The notes beneath the pieces were generated by a model, which was given only the letters and a program-made list of their open reading frames with translations, made no database searches and was not told where the DNA came from. A DNA stretch of 64,000 nucleotides from Bartonella sp. M0177 (GTDB lineage: Bacteria > Pseudomonadota > Alphaproteobacteria > Rhizobiales > Rhizobiaceae), in NCBI RefSeq assembly GCF_016102285.1, contig NZ_JACFOY010000001.1, positions 1,674,001 through 1,738,000 of the forward strand. Reading direction: 5' to 3'. Positions 56,429 to 64,000 of the stretch are shown piece by piece; position 1 is the first letter of the stretch, and the number at the start of each line of letters is the position of its first letter. The translations under genes and the position numbers were made by a program.

Positions 56429-57871
56429 TTACAGAGCACTACATATATATTTGATTTCCATATATTCTTCTATTCCATATTTGGAACCTTCGCGCCCGAG
56501 GCCGGATTGCTTAACGCCTCCGAATGGAGCAACTTCATTTGAAATCAAACCGGTATTGTGGCCAACCATACCATATTCGAGCGCTTCACTCACTCTGACA
56601 GCACGACTGAAATCGCGCGTATAAAAATAAGCTGCAAGTCCGAAAATCGTATCATTCGCCATACGAATTGCTTCATCTTCCGTTTTGAATTTAAACAATG
56701 GTGCAACCGGTCCGAATGTTTCTTCATGCGCAAAACGCATATCTTGTGTAACACCCGTTACAATCGCCGGTTCAATAAAAAGCCCTCCCAATCTTTTTCC
56801 GCCATAAACAAGCTTTCCGCCTTTCTTTACAGCGTCGGCAATGTGCTCCTCAACTTTGTCCAAGGCACTTTCTTCGATCATTGGCCCGATATCAGTTTCG
56901 GGTTTCCGTCCATCGCCAATTTTCAAAGCTTTGACTGCCTGTTCCAGTTTTTTGGTAAAAGCGTCATAAACCCCTTCCTGAACAAGAAGACGGTTGGCAC
57001 AAACACAGGTTTGACCGGCATTACGATATTTCGATGCAATCGCACCTTTAACGGCTTCATCAAGATCTGCGTCATCAAACACGATAAAAGGTGCATTCCC
57101 GCCAAGTTCGAGCGAAATACGCTTGATCGTCGGTGCACATTCGGCCATCAGTGTGCGCCCAACTTCAGTTGAACCTGTGAATGACAGTTTCCGTACAATA
57201 TGGCTATCGGTAAGCACTTTACCGATTGTCGATGATTTACCCGTAATAACCTGTAAAACACCCGCCGGTATTCCTGCGCGGTTAGCCAGCTCTCCCAACG
57301 CAAGAGCAGTGAGCGGTGTCAGACTGGCAGGCCTTACAATCATCGTACAGCCTGCTGCAAGTGCAGGTGCGGCCTTGCGCGTGATCATCGCAGCAGGAAA
57401 ATTCCACGGTGTAATCGCTGCCGTTACCCCGACAGGTTGTTTGATGACAGTAATACGTTGTTTTTGCTGAGGAGAAGGAATGGTATCTCCATAAGTCCTC
57501 TTGGCTTCTTCAGCAAACCATTCGACAAAGGATGCAGCATAAATAATTTCGCCACGTGCTTCTTTCAAAGGTTTACCTTGCTCGCTCGTCATAATCATCG
57601 CCAGATCATCGGCGTTAGCGATTATCAGGTCGAACCACTTGCGCAAAATTTTTGACCGCTCGGAAGCTGTCTTTATTCGCCATTTTTCGAGTGCTGCATT
57701 TGAAGCCTCGACGACTTTTTCAACTTCGGCAGCGGAAAGTGAGGGAACATGACCTACCACCTCACCATCTGCCGGATTGGTAACGGCGATTGTTTCATTG
57801 CTTTTTGCAGAAAGCCATTTGCCGTCAATCAGGCACTTGTCTTTCAACAGCTCTTTATCTGAAAGTTTCAT
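56429..57871 (-). CDS. gabD: Succinate-semialdehyde dehydrogenase (ALDH family)
   Basis: Oxidises succinate semialdehyde to succinate. The 480-residue enzyme has the ALDH marks ITPWNFPAAMITRK, ELGGNAPFIVFDDAD (general-base Glu) and RNAGQTCVCANR (catalytic Cys). FTGSTEVGRTLM and AAYFYTRD..VRVSEALEYGMVGHN fit GabD. The cofactor-binding Lys of the KPA motif, nearly invariant in the family, is Arg here (VRPASLTP), which may alter NADP/NAD use. It is upstream of the iron-ADH gene and probably co-transcribed. Aldehydes other than succinate semialdehyde are possible. Confidence 0.88.
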   Translation of the reverse strand: MKLSDKELLKDKCLIDGKWLSAKSNETIAVTNPADGEVVGHVPSLSAAEVEKVVEASNAALEKWRIKTASERSKILRKWFDLIIANADDLAMIMTSEQGKPLKEARGEIIYAASFVEWFAEEAKRTYGDTIPSPQQKQRITVIKQPVGVTAAITPWNFPAAMITRKAAPALAAGCTMIVRPASLTPLTALALGELANRAGIPAGVLQVITGKSSTIGKVLTDSHIVRKLSFTGSTEVGRTLMAECAPTIKRISLELGGNAPFIVFDDADLDEAVKGAIASKYRNAGQTCVCANRLLVQEGVYDAFTKKLEQAVKALKIGDGRKPETDIGPMIEESALDKVEEHIADAVKKGGKLVYGGKRLGGLFIEPAIVTGVTQDMRFAHEETFGPVAPLFKFKTEDEAIRMANDTIFGLAAYFYTRDFSRAVRVSEALEYGMVGHNTGLISNEVAPFGGVKQSGLGREGSKYGIEEYMEIKYICSAL

Positions 57872-58512
57872 TTATCTGTTCCTCCTGAACCCAACACGCT
57901 TCTGTTTTCCCCGAGCCTTAAGCTTCCACGGGAAAACAAGCTATTTCTCAATTAACGTAGGTGTATTTTTTATAAAGGGCAAGGACAGGAACGTTCAATA
58001 GATTGTTTGCATGTTAATAAATTACTTGTCTTGTCACCGCTCCTTCTATCATGGAATAACCGGATTTTGCCCGTTCCCTCAAAAGGAACGGAAAAACAAC
58101 TTACCCATACAAGTGCCCCACTGAAAAAAGGATTTTTTCTTTTCGAGCTACCGGATTTCCGGTAAAAAAACAGCGGCTTCAATTCTGAAATGAACACCAC
58201 AGCACAGCATCTGCTCGACATTAAGACCGGAAGGAATATCGGATTAAAAAAATAACCGGCTATGGTGAGTGTAAAACTGACCTTGTCGGTTTTCTGCTAT
58301 TTACCCCTTTTTCCGGTTTTCAGCATTTTTCTCTATTTTTCAGTCTCGCGCTGCGATTTCCTGTTTTTCATAAAACTTGTCAAATAAGGAAATAAATGCG
58401 AAATCGTACGGGTTTTTCAATTTATCTTGAATGGTAAACACTATAACATTGAGCCCGACTGGCTTAATCAGCATAAAACCCCATTAGCAAATTAGCAAAC
58501 AGGCGAACGCAA
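57872..58512. other. Gap without a convincing gene
   Basis: About 640 bp between divergent genes. The 83-codon minus frame at 57970-58221 lacks a ribosome-binding site. No repeat noted. Confidence 0.45.
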
Positions 58513-59145
58513 TTGAAAATATCCGGCATTGTCGAACTGAAAAATAAAGCCCCCTTGTTTGACAATGGTCGCCACCGGGTCATCTTTCAGCATCCGCAAA
58601 ACCCCGATCTGATTATCAAAATTGTTCGACACAGATGGGCTGAAAAATACGAAAAATACAACGCATTTAAAAAACATTTCAAACCGTTACGCGAAAACGT
58701 CTATAACATCTTCGAATTTCTCGAAACTATGCGGTTGAACTTCGATACCAATCTCAGAACACCGCATATTTTGACAACATTGGGAATCGTGCGAACCGAT
58801 CTTGGTTGGGGAATGGTTTGCGAAATCGAAAAAGACAAAGATGGTTCACCTGCAAAAACCATTCATGACATTGGTGACAAGATCGGCAATTATATAGGCG
58901 AGTTGAAAGATCTGAGCCAATGGGCCGAAACTTCGCCTGTTGTTCTCACAAGTTTTCACACCGACAATCTGGTTCTATCCTGGCGTGACGACCATTATGA
59001 ATTTGTGATGATTGACGGTATTGGCGAACGAAATATTTTACGCTTGCGTACCTATATCCGTTCTTTAAACCGGAAAGAGAACAGAAAACGCCTTCATAAA
59101 ATACTCAATGAGCTCAATCTTTATGATGCAGTTGTCGGACAATAA
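58513..59145 (+). CDS. YrbL-like protein
   Basis: A 210-residue protein with a kinase-like pattern: VELKNKAPLFDNGRHRVIFQHPQNPDLIIKIVR (a strand-loop-strand with Lys), LGIVRTDLGWGMVCEIEKDKDG, and VVLTSFHTDNLVLSWRDD.YEFVMIDGIGER in which the HTDN and IDG segments parallel the catalytic and metal loops. It matches the PhoP-regulated YrbL family of enterics, whose function is not known. The start is taken as TTG 58513 since no in-frame ATG lies near; the ribosome-binding site is weak. Confidence 0.82.
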   Translation: MKISGIVELKNKAPLFDNGRHRVIFQHPQNPDLIIKIVRHRWAEKYEKYNAFKKHFKPLRENVYNIFEFLETMRLNFDTNLRTPHILTTLGIVRTDLGWGMVCEIEKDKDGSPAKTIHDIGDKIGNYIGELKDLSQWAETSPVVLTSFHTDNLVLSWRDDHYEFVMIDGIGERNILRLRTYIRSLNRKENRKRLHKILNELNLYDAVVGQ

Positions 59146-59462
59146 TAGCGCAAGAAGCAAATTCCCGACATTTTTCATTCTGTTCGAATGTTCTTTCATG
59201 GTGCTTACCAAAATTTGGTATCTGCCTGTTTTCTCCGGCGGTTTTGTGTCTGTTGAAGCAACCGTTTCATGAAAATTCTGAAAATAATCAATGAGAGCAG
59301 TTAAGCGGGATTGTGTATTGATTGAACCAATTTTCAAAACCGACAACCAAAACGCTTTCATCAGGCTGAGATTACGCAGTCATTATTTTTAGATGTAATA
59401 TGTTTTTTCGATCAAAATCACGTCGCGATGACCATATGGCCGTTTCTCAAAAAATAGAAAAG
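59146..59462. other. Gap without a convincing gene
   Basis: About 315 bp. The 98-codon minus frame (59065-59361) overlaps the YrbL gene and is not supported. Confidence 0.45.
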
Positions 59463-59505
59463 AGCGCGCGCCCGATATTATCAGGCGCTGCGCTCTATAA
59501 AAAAC
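59463..59505 (-). terminator. Intrinsic terminator of the 65-residue protein gene
   Basis: AGAGCGCAGCGCC..GGCGCGCGCTCT with one bulge, followed by TTTCTATTTTTT on the minus strand. Confidence 0.75.
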
Positions 59506-59583
59506 TGACCCCGAAATTTTAACTGGATTTTGCGGTTTTGAACACAACACACCGCAACAAAAAAAGGGGTAAACACAAAAGAC

Positions 59584-59781
59584 TCATTTTACAGGAATTT
59601 TCGGTTTCCAGCCGCGCCCGTAACCGAAGGACATGGCACAGGCGGCAACTTCAACTTGGCGGATAAGCATTTGACGCTCGTCCAGAAGCCTTGAAATCAA
59701 GGTTTTTACATCACCATTATAATCAGCAATCAGATGGTCAATTTCGTCTTGTTGATAGTCTCTTTGTCTAACTTCACTCAC
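59584..59781 (-). CDS. Small conserved-looking protein, 65 residues
   Basis: GTG start with AAAGGAG about nine bases upstream and a good terminator downstream, so a real monocistronic gene. The product is charged and helical (DEIDHLIADYNGDVKTLISR, then LLDERQMLIRQVEVAACAM) with an aromatic/Gly tail FGYGRGWKPKIPVK. No signal peptide, no membrane helix. The family is not recognised; the first part recalls small dimeric helical proteins. Confidence 0.75.
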   Translation of the reverse strand: MSEVRQRDYQQDEIDHLIADYNGDVKTLISRLLDERQMLIRQVEVAACAMSFGYGRGWKPKIPVK

Positions 59782-61498
59782 TTCTCTGACTCCTTTTGCA
59801 CGCTTGTGATGTTCCCATCAAGAACGAGAGTCAAGGATTTCATAATCAAATATGAAGAGAGTCACCGGCTTTTAAAATCGGAGTTTTTAAGACCGGTTTT
59901 TGAACTGTCAAAGCTTTGCCCAGTTCTGCTTGGTTTAGTCGTATGGAGCCCGATATTTCACTTTCGTGTTGAGTTTATGCAATTTTTACGGGGTCGACAG
60001 TTGCTCATATTTCAACATCAAAAAAGCCTTGATAAAAGAGTTTTCTCTCGTGAAATAACCAGTAATTTCCCGATCTGTTAAGCTAAAAATAGGTTTGATA
60101 AAAAATAGATTATGAAGTCATTGAGTTCGACTATGCAGATTTAACGCTATTTGCGCGTAGACTGCATATATATAAGCCAACAGCAAAGTGTGAATTGTCC
60201 AGTTTCAAGAGACGCTAACATCAAAAATGCTTCAACAGTAACACGCCACCATCAATAATATTTAACTATAAAATCAATCGAACGGAATATCTACTGGCTT
60301 TTCAAATTGACCAATTTGCCAAATCTTACCAATGATCAACGCCTGATAACGATATCTCTGTTTAAAGTCGACCCCACGTTTTGTTGGGGGTAACGATTAT
60401 AGGAACATTTAAGCTACGTATAAATGGTCATTTATTGGTTACCGCGTCTAATTATTCAGGCGGCATCTATATTTCTACACCCCCCATTCAAGATAGAGAT
60501 AATCCCAAAGAGTAAAATGGGTAACAAAATAGGTAATACTTTTCTCATTCCATCAATGCGTGAAACCGAAGGCGGATATCAACCCCAATAGTCAACTATT
60601 GTGTAAACACACTAACCCAACGACTTCCGCCGACAATGCGAAGACCTACTTTTGTGTTGGTTACGAATAATCCAAATGTCGAATGTATTAGCCGTCAAAA
60701 GTAATATCGGCGCATGGCGTAACGTTGACTGCATGACTATAATCAAACGATCTATTTTTATGAGTGTTCACAATTGAAGCGTAGCTCTCGACGGATTGAC
60801 CAAATCTTTTTTGAAGTCTTTAGAAGTGAACCCCCAAATAAGAGAGCAAACACATAGTATAAATAGAGCATATCAACGACAAATTGCTATTCGAAGCACA
60901 TCAGCTAGGCAACCCTCTAATGTTCCTATCAAAGAGAATTAATAAGCACATCAGCGAAGTAAAGTTAGCTCATAAACACTTTAAATCGATGGTCAGTCTA
61001 ATGAACTTCGGCAGGATGATATAGTTTTGAAGTTGGAAGGTTTCGTTCAGCCAGTTACTGCATATTGTATTAAGTAGTTCAACTGTCAGCGTTGTTTCCC
61101 AATGAGAAGATCACTAAAGCAATAAGCAGCTCGCAAAAGGGAGTAAAAACATCTTAAGAGGTCTGCATCGTCAATGAGTGTCGCAACCATCTCCCACAAT
61201 TTGTTTTTTATGTTCGTCGTTAGGAACAAAAAAGACACATTTTAAATGTGTGATTAAGGCGTTCTGAAAGACTGAAAATTAAATCAGAAAACGCAGAAGT
61301 TTCTCTTAGTGGTCAAAGTTACCATTGGCAGTTTACTAGATAAATTGATAGCCATTGGTTTAAAGAAGGCAAAACAGTTAGCGTGACCGAATGTGTTCAA
61401 CATCGCTCAAAAACTGGTCGAGTTATACCGACCAATAATTACAACCATATATTTCAGCCGAAAGCAAAAAACCGTTATCGCCATAGATATCCAGAATT
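59782..61498. other. Long non-coding, decayed region
   Basis: About 1.7 kb without an intact gene, with stops in all frames and weaker codon bias. Minus-strand shreds look like broken phage genes: a fragment near 60690-60820 carries SHAVNVTPCADITFDG, reminiscent of the AVDVxP core of M15-type endolysins, and 60456-60548 encodes a 30-residue MRKVLPILLPILLFG peptide with a lipobox-like NGGC. These likenesses are weak and unproven. Confidence 0.45.
60456..60548 (-). pseudogene. Possible phage lysis-gene remnant (small lipoprotein-like peptide)
   Basis: A 30-residue frame beginning MRKVLPILLPILLFGIISI, a hydrophobic helix followed by NGGC. It lies downstream, on the same strand, of a frame fragment with an endolysin-like core. 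The arrangement recalls endolysin and Rz1-type lipoprotein order, but both could be coincidental. Confidence 0.25.
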
Positions 61499-62617
61499 TT
61501 ACCGGCTTCGTAAGAAATGCCTTTCGTAAAAGTACCAGGATCCACTCGCAAATATTAATGTAATTGTAATGACCGTAAAAAGTGCAGTTTCCTTAGGTAA
61601 CCACGTAACCCGCATTACAGACGTTATCACTGGTATGTGCCACAAGTAGATTCCATAAGATATGGTTCCAAGATAGTAGAATGGCAACAAAATTTTTCTT
61701 ATCATGGGTTTTATTTTTAAAGAACACAAAAACAAAATAATAAATCCTGCCGTTACAGCAAGTAATGTCCTGAAAAATATCACCATTAATGGATATTCCC
61801 AATAGGATCCATATCTCAAATATATTCGAAGTGTTACAAAAATTAATGCGCAACTAGATAGGAAAAAAATCGCTACATAATTTTTACGTCCTGATATTAA
61901 ATTTTGTCCGATATCAGTTTTGATCAATCTTGCTAATAAAATACCTATACCAAATTCGTCCAACATTCCCGGCAATTGAGTTGCAGCAAAAAACATCTTG
62001 AAAGTGCCCATATCTTGATCAAGACTAACAAAATATACGACTCCGCTTCTCCAGATAAAACTAATAGCTAATACAAATATTAATATCTTCCACCACTCTA
62101 TCTTTGACAACCATCTTGCAGTTATAGCAATGACTACATAGAATTGCATTTCAGGACCCAACGACCAATTGGAACCGTTGACTGATCCCTGATATTTTAA
62201 AATGAGATTATGTATAAACAACATATGCGTGATTAGGTTGTTCCGAAAATCTTCAAAAAGAAGGGCTGGCGTCACGAAAACGAAACAGACCAGCATCGTC
62301 AAATAATGCAGAGGTACAATTCTCAAAAGTCGTCGTTTCATGAATGAAATAAAAAATGGTTGAGGGTCATTTTTGTCTAACTTATTGAACGCAGATAACG
62401 TTATTACAAATCCTGAAATAACAAAGAATATATCGACACCCATCCAGCCAAAATGAAACCAGAGTAGAGGCCAACTGGTTGGAAAGGTAGTCCAATTAAA
62501 ATGAGCGATGCAATGATAGACCATTACAGATATTGCCGCGAAGCCTCTTAGCATATCTATATTATCGAAATAATACGTATGGTTTTTATGTCCTACTCTC
62601 TCTTGTTCTAAGCTCAT
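61499..62617 (-). CDS. Acyltransferase-3 (OafA/YrhL-type) membrane protein
   Basis: O-acyltransferases of this family modify surface polysaccharides, peptidoglycan or Nod-type factors. The 372-residue protein begins with DNIDMLRGFAAISVMVYHCIAHF, which carries the conserved R and H, then WMGVDIFFVISGFVI and SNWSLGPEMQFY, and about 10 hydrophobic helices. Its DNA is clearly more A/T-rich than the core genes, and it is flanked on both sides by non-coding DNA near a tRNA, which suggests acquisition. The start ATG at 62617 lies after a weak GGAATGAG-like site. Confidence 0.9.
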   Translation of the reverse strand: MSLEQERVGHKNHTYYFDNIDMLRGFAAISVMVYHCIAHFNWTTFPTSWPLLWFHFGWMGVDIFFVISGFVITLSAFNKLDKNDPQPFFISFMKRRLLRIVPLHYLTMLVCFVFVTPALLFEDFRNNLITHMLFIHNLILKYQGSVNGSNWSLGPEMQFYVVIAITARWLSKIEWWKILIFVLAISFIWRSGVVYFVSLDQDMGTFKMFFAATQLPGMLDEFGIGILLARLIKTDIGQNLISGRKNYVAIFFLSSCALIFVTLRIYLRYGSYWEYPLMVIFFRTLLAVTAGFIILFLCSLKIKPMIRKILLPFYYLGTISYGIYLWHIPVITSVMRVTWLPKETALFTVITITLIFASGSWYFYERHFLRSR

Positions 62618-63521
62618 TCCAAAGCACCTGCCCCGCTCTAACGGTTATCATCCAGTTATATGGCTATAAAAATATATCAAACGTAGCTAACGTATAACAC
62701 GACATAAATCCGGAACTCATTAGCATCCTCATCAGGAAAATCCAATACCAAAAAGTCTATTCCCTTTAGATGTGCTTGGTCCTGTTCCAACTCCCCATGA
62801 TGTAGTGTCCTGTAACATTTGCTTGATAAGCTATTGCGTAGTCTGTAAACGAAAAAACTATATCACTCAATTGATTTTATGAACGGCCAATCGTAGGCAT
62901 AACCGTATTAAATAATTTTTTTCCTTAATATTATGCATTTTATATATATTTTTCTTAAAAAAACAACATATTACGCATATTAAAAATAAAATGTTGAATA
63001 AAATATATATTTTCTCTTAAAAGGTAAAAATTTAAGAAATCTATTTTGTTTTTATGAAATATAATTTTTAAAATACAAAAAAACATCGTAATTTTGTAAT
63101 TACAATGCTGGCTTTAAAAGAAATATAAAATAATTAAATCCTATTACTGTCCGTCAAATTCTTTATGTTCGTGATCTCTTATTTTCCGATGTCTCGCTCT
63201 AAAAGCGGGAGTTAACCGTTTAATGACGATATCACAGCAACAGCGCAGCGAAAATAAAAGAGCGTGAATTAATTAATAGATTGAGTTCCAGTTGGGGTAG
63301 AAATCCAATCTAGTTATTTCGTAACATCTTTCTCGACATGCTGCATCTTTTAGCAAACAAAGTCGCAAAGATAAAAACACGCTACTGCTACTCGTCTCAA
63401 ACCTGCGCCCCCTATCGAATCTCTTCTTGAGAACATCGCAAATACGATAGCTAATATAGGCATCAGAATGATAAAAATCAGATAATCAAGGTGGTAACAA
63501 AGCCAATAAAACTGAAAAAGG
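62618..63521. other. AT-rich gap up to the tRNA
   Basis: About 900 bp. 62920-63130 is extremely A/T-rich. A minus-strand shred near 62700-62870 reads like broken protein in two frames (one has SWGVGTGPSTSKGNRLFGIG), which recalls phage tail-fibre ends, but no intact gene exists. No copy of the tRNA 3' end was found. Confidence 0.4.
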
Positions 63522-63598
63522 TGGTGGGCCCGGAGGGACTCGAACCCCCAACCAAGCGGTTATGAGCCGCCGGCTCTAACCAATTGAGCTACAGGCCC
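63522..63598 (-). tRNA. tRNA-Ile2 (anticodon CAU, lysidine-modified)
   Basis: 77 bases including an encoded CCA. The acceptor GGGCCTG pairs with CGGGCCC, the anticodon loop is CTCATAA in a GCGG stem, and the T arm has GGTTCGAGT. With CAU anticodon it could be called Met, but the body (GGCGGCTCATAACCGC and TTGGTTGG) fits tRNA-Ile2, whose C34 is changed to lysidine by TilS. The 3' end faces the decayed region. Confidence 0.93.
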
Positions 63599-63750
63599 CA
63601 CGGAAGCCCCGCAATAACCTAAAAATTTTGTCAACACAAGTGCCTCCGTGCCAACTTATTCACCTTTTTGAAAATTTTAGCGCTTCAAGCTTTTATCTTG
63701 CGCGTGAAACTCTATCTAAAAGACAGAGACTTATTGAAAATGAGGAGTAA

Positions 63751-64000
63751 ATGACAGTGTCCCGTATTTTCCCCCGCAACACCAAAATAATTTCTGCTTG
63801 TGCTGCCTTTTTGTGTGCCACTTCGCCGCTTGCTCTTCATGCGCAAAATGTGAATAAAACAGAACCTGTCATTGTTGTTCAGGCAAGCGGAGACGAACAG
63901 GCAAAGCCCGATATTGCCATTATCAACCTCGCTGTCGAGACCGAAGGGGAAACCGCCGATTCTGCATTGAATGCCAATAATGGAACGATGAACAAGGTTC
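63751..64000 (+). CDS. SIMPL-domain periplasmic protein, BP26/Omp28-like (cut by window edge)
   Basis: ATG 63751 has GAGGAG four bases upstream. About 83 codons are visible: MTVSRIFPRNTKIISACAAF is part of a signal peptide ending near LHAQN, then VIVVQASGDEQAKPDIAIINLAVETEGETADSAL, the opening of a SIMPL (DUF541) domain. Brucella BP26/Omp28 is the best-known relative, an oligomeric periplasmic immunogen. The rest lies beyond the window. The call rests on this opening and the signal peptide. Confidence 0.88.
   Translation, partial: MTVSRIFPRNTKIISACAAFLCATSPLALHAQNVNKTEPVIVVQASGDEQAKPDIAIINLAVETEGETADSALNANNGTMNKV

Noticed and set aside
59782..63521. att-site duplication of the tRNA 3' end
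   Set aside because: I looked for copies of the T-arm and acceptor sequence on the left side and saw none, so integration remains inferred.
63522..63598. Reading the tRNA as elongator tRNA-Met
   Set aside because: The CAU anticodon allows it, but stems and the GGCUCAUAACCGCUUGG region fit tRNA-Ile2 better. Presence of tilS and identity elements would settle it.
1..64000. CRISPR arrays, insertion sequences, toxin-antitoxin or restriction systems
   Set aside because: No regularly spaced repeats, transposase motifs or typical gene pairs were seen in any region.

Overview
The window looks like chromosomal DNA of an alphaproteobacterium of the Hyphomicrobiales (Rhizobiales), most likely the Bartonella/Brucella neighbourhood. 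The basis is the start of a BP26/Omp28-like SIMPL protein at the right end, a type A rnpB, the ArsR-methyltransferase regulator (SahR type) next to metF, the DUF475, DUF2293, DUF2218 and DUF924 proteins, and moderately AT-rich coding DNA with much more AT-rich gaps. Genus and species are inference; no marker gene such as 16S rRNA is present.

Left part (1-19 kb). The dcw cell-wall/division cluster runs leftward as rsmH-ftsL-ftsI-murE-murF (murF cut by the window edge), preceded on the same strand by the Mn2+ transporter mntH and not by mraZ. RNase P RNA follows. A run of envelope enzymes comes next: an AmpD-type amidase coupled to a J-domain protein, a GH25 muramidase lipoprotein, an MltB-type lytic transglycosylase and, further on, an L,D-transpeptidase. 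Between them lie a candidate small RNA (12.5-12.65 kb) and the sahR-metF methionine operon behind a perfect 20-bp palindrome. Trans-aconitate methyltransferase (tam) and a small hypothetical gene close this part.

Middle part (19-38 kb). It holds the ABC-F factor ettA, several unrecognised small proteins, nicotinamidase pncA, and an envelope-sugar module made of ugd, an ArnT/Rgt-like GT39 transferase, and a coupled GT2/LABN pair facing it. Then come a MocR regulator divergent from an FMN-binding split-barrel protein, a DUF475 (TerC-like) membrane protein, YceI, DUF2218, ketopantoate reductase and a small secreted GDGS-repeat protein.

Right part (38-64 kb). It holds DUF924, a CI-like S24 regulator with an altered nucleophile position, periplasmic Cu,Zn superoxide dismutase, a four-gene peptide-type ABC importer with a double-ATPase subunit, a VOC protein, an orphan TonB, a NiaP-like MFS transporter, and an iron-type alcohol dehydrogenase paired with a succinate-semialdehyde dehydrogenase (a plausible 4-hydroxybutyrate to succinate route). 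A YrbL-like protein and a 65-residue conserved-looking protein follow. From about 59.8 to 63.5 kb the DNA changes character: it is non-coding or decayed apart from an AT-rich acyltransferase-3 gene, and ends at the 3' side of a tRNA-Ile2(CAU) gene, which suggests the worn remains of an integrated element. The window ends in the SIMPL/BP26 gene.

No CRISPR array, insertion sequence, rRNA operon or obvious new defence system was seen. The most unusual items are the split GT2/LABN module, the candidate sRNA, the S24 regulator, the tRNA-flanked fossil region and several very small genes.
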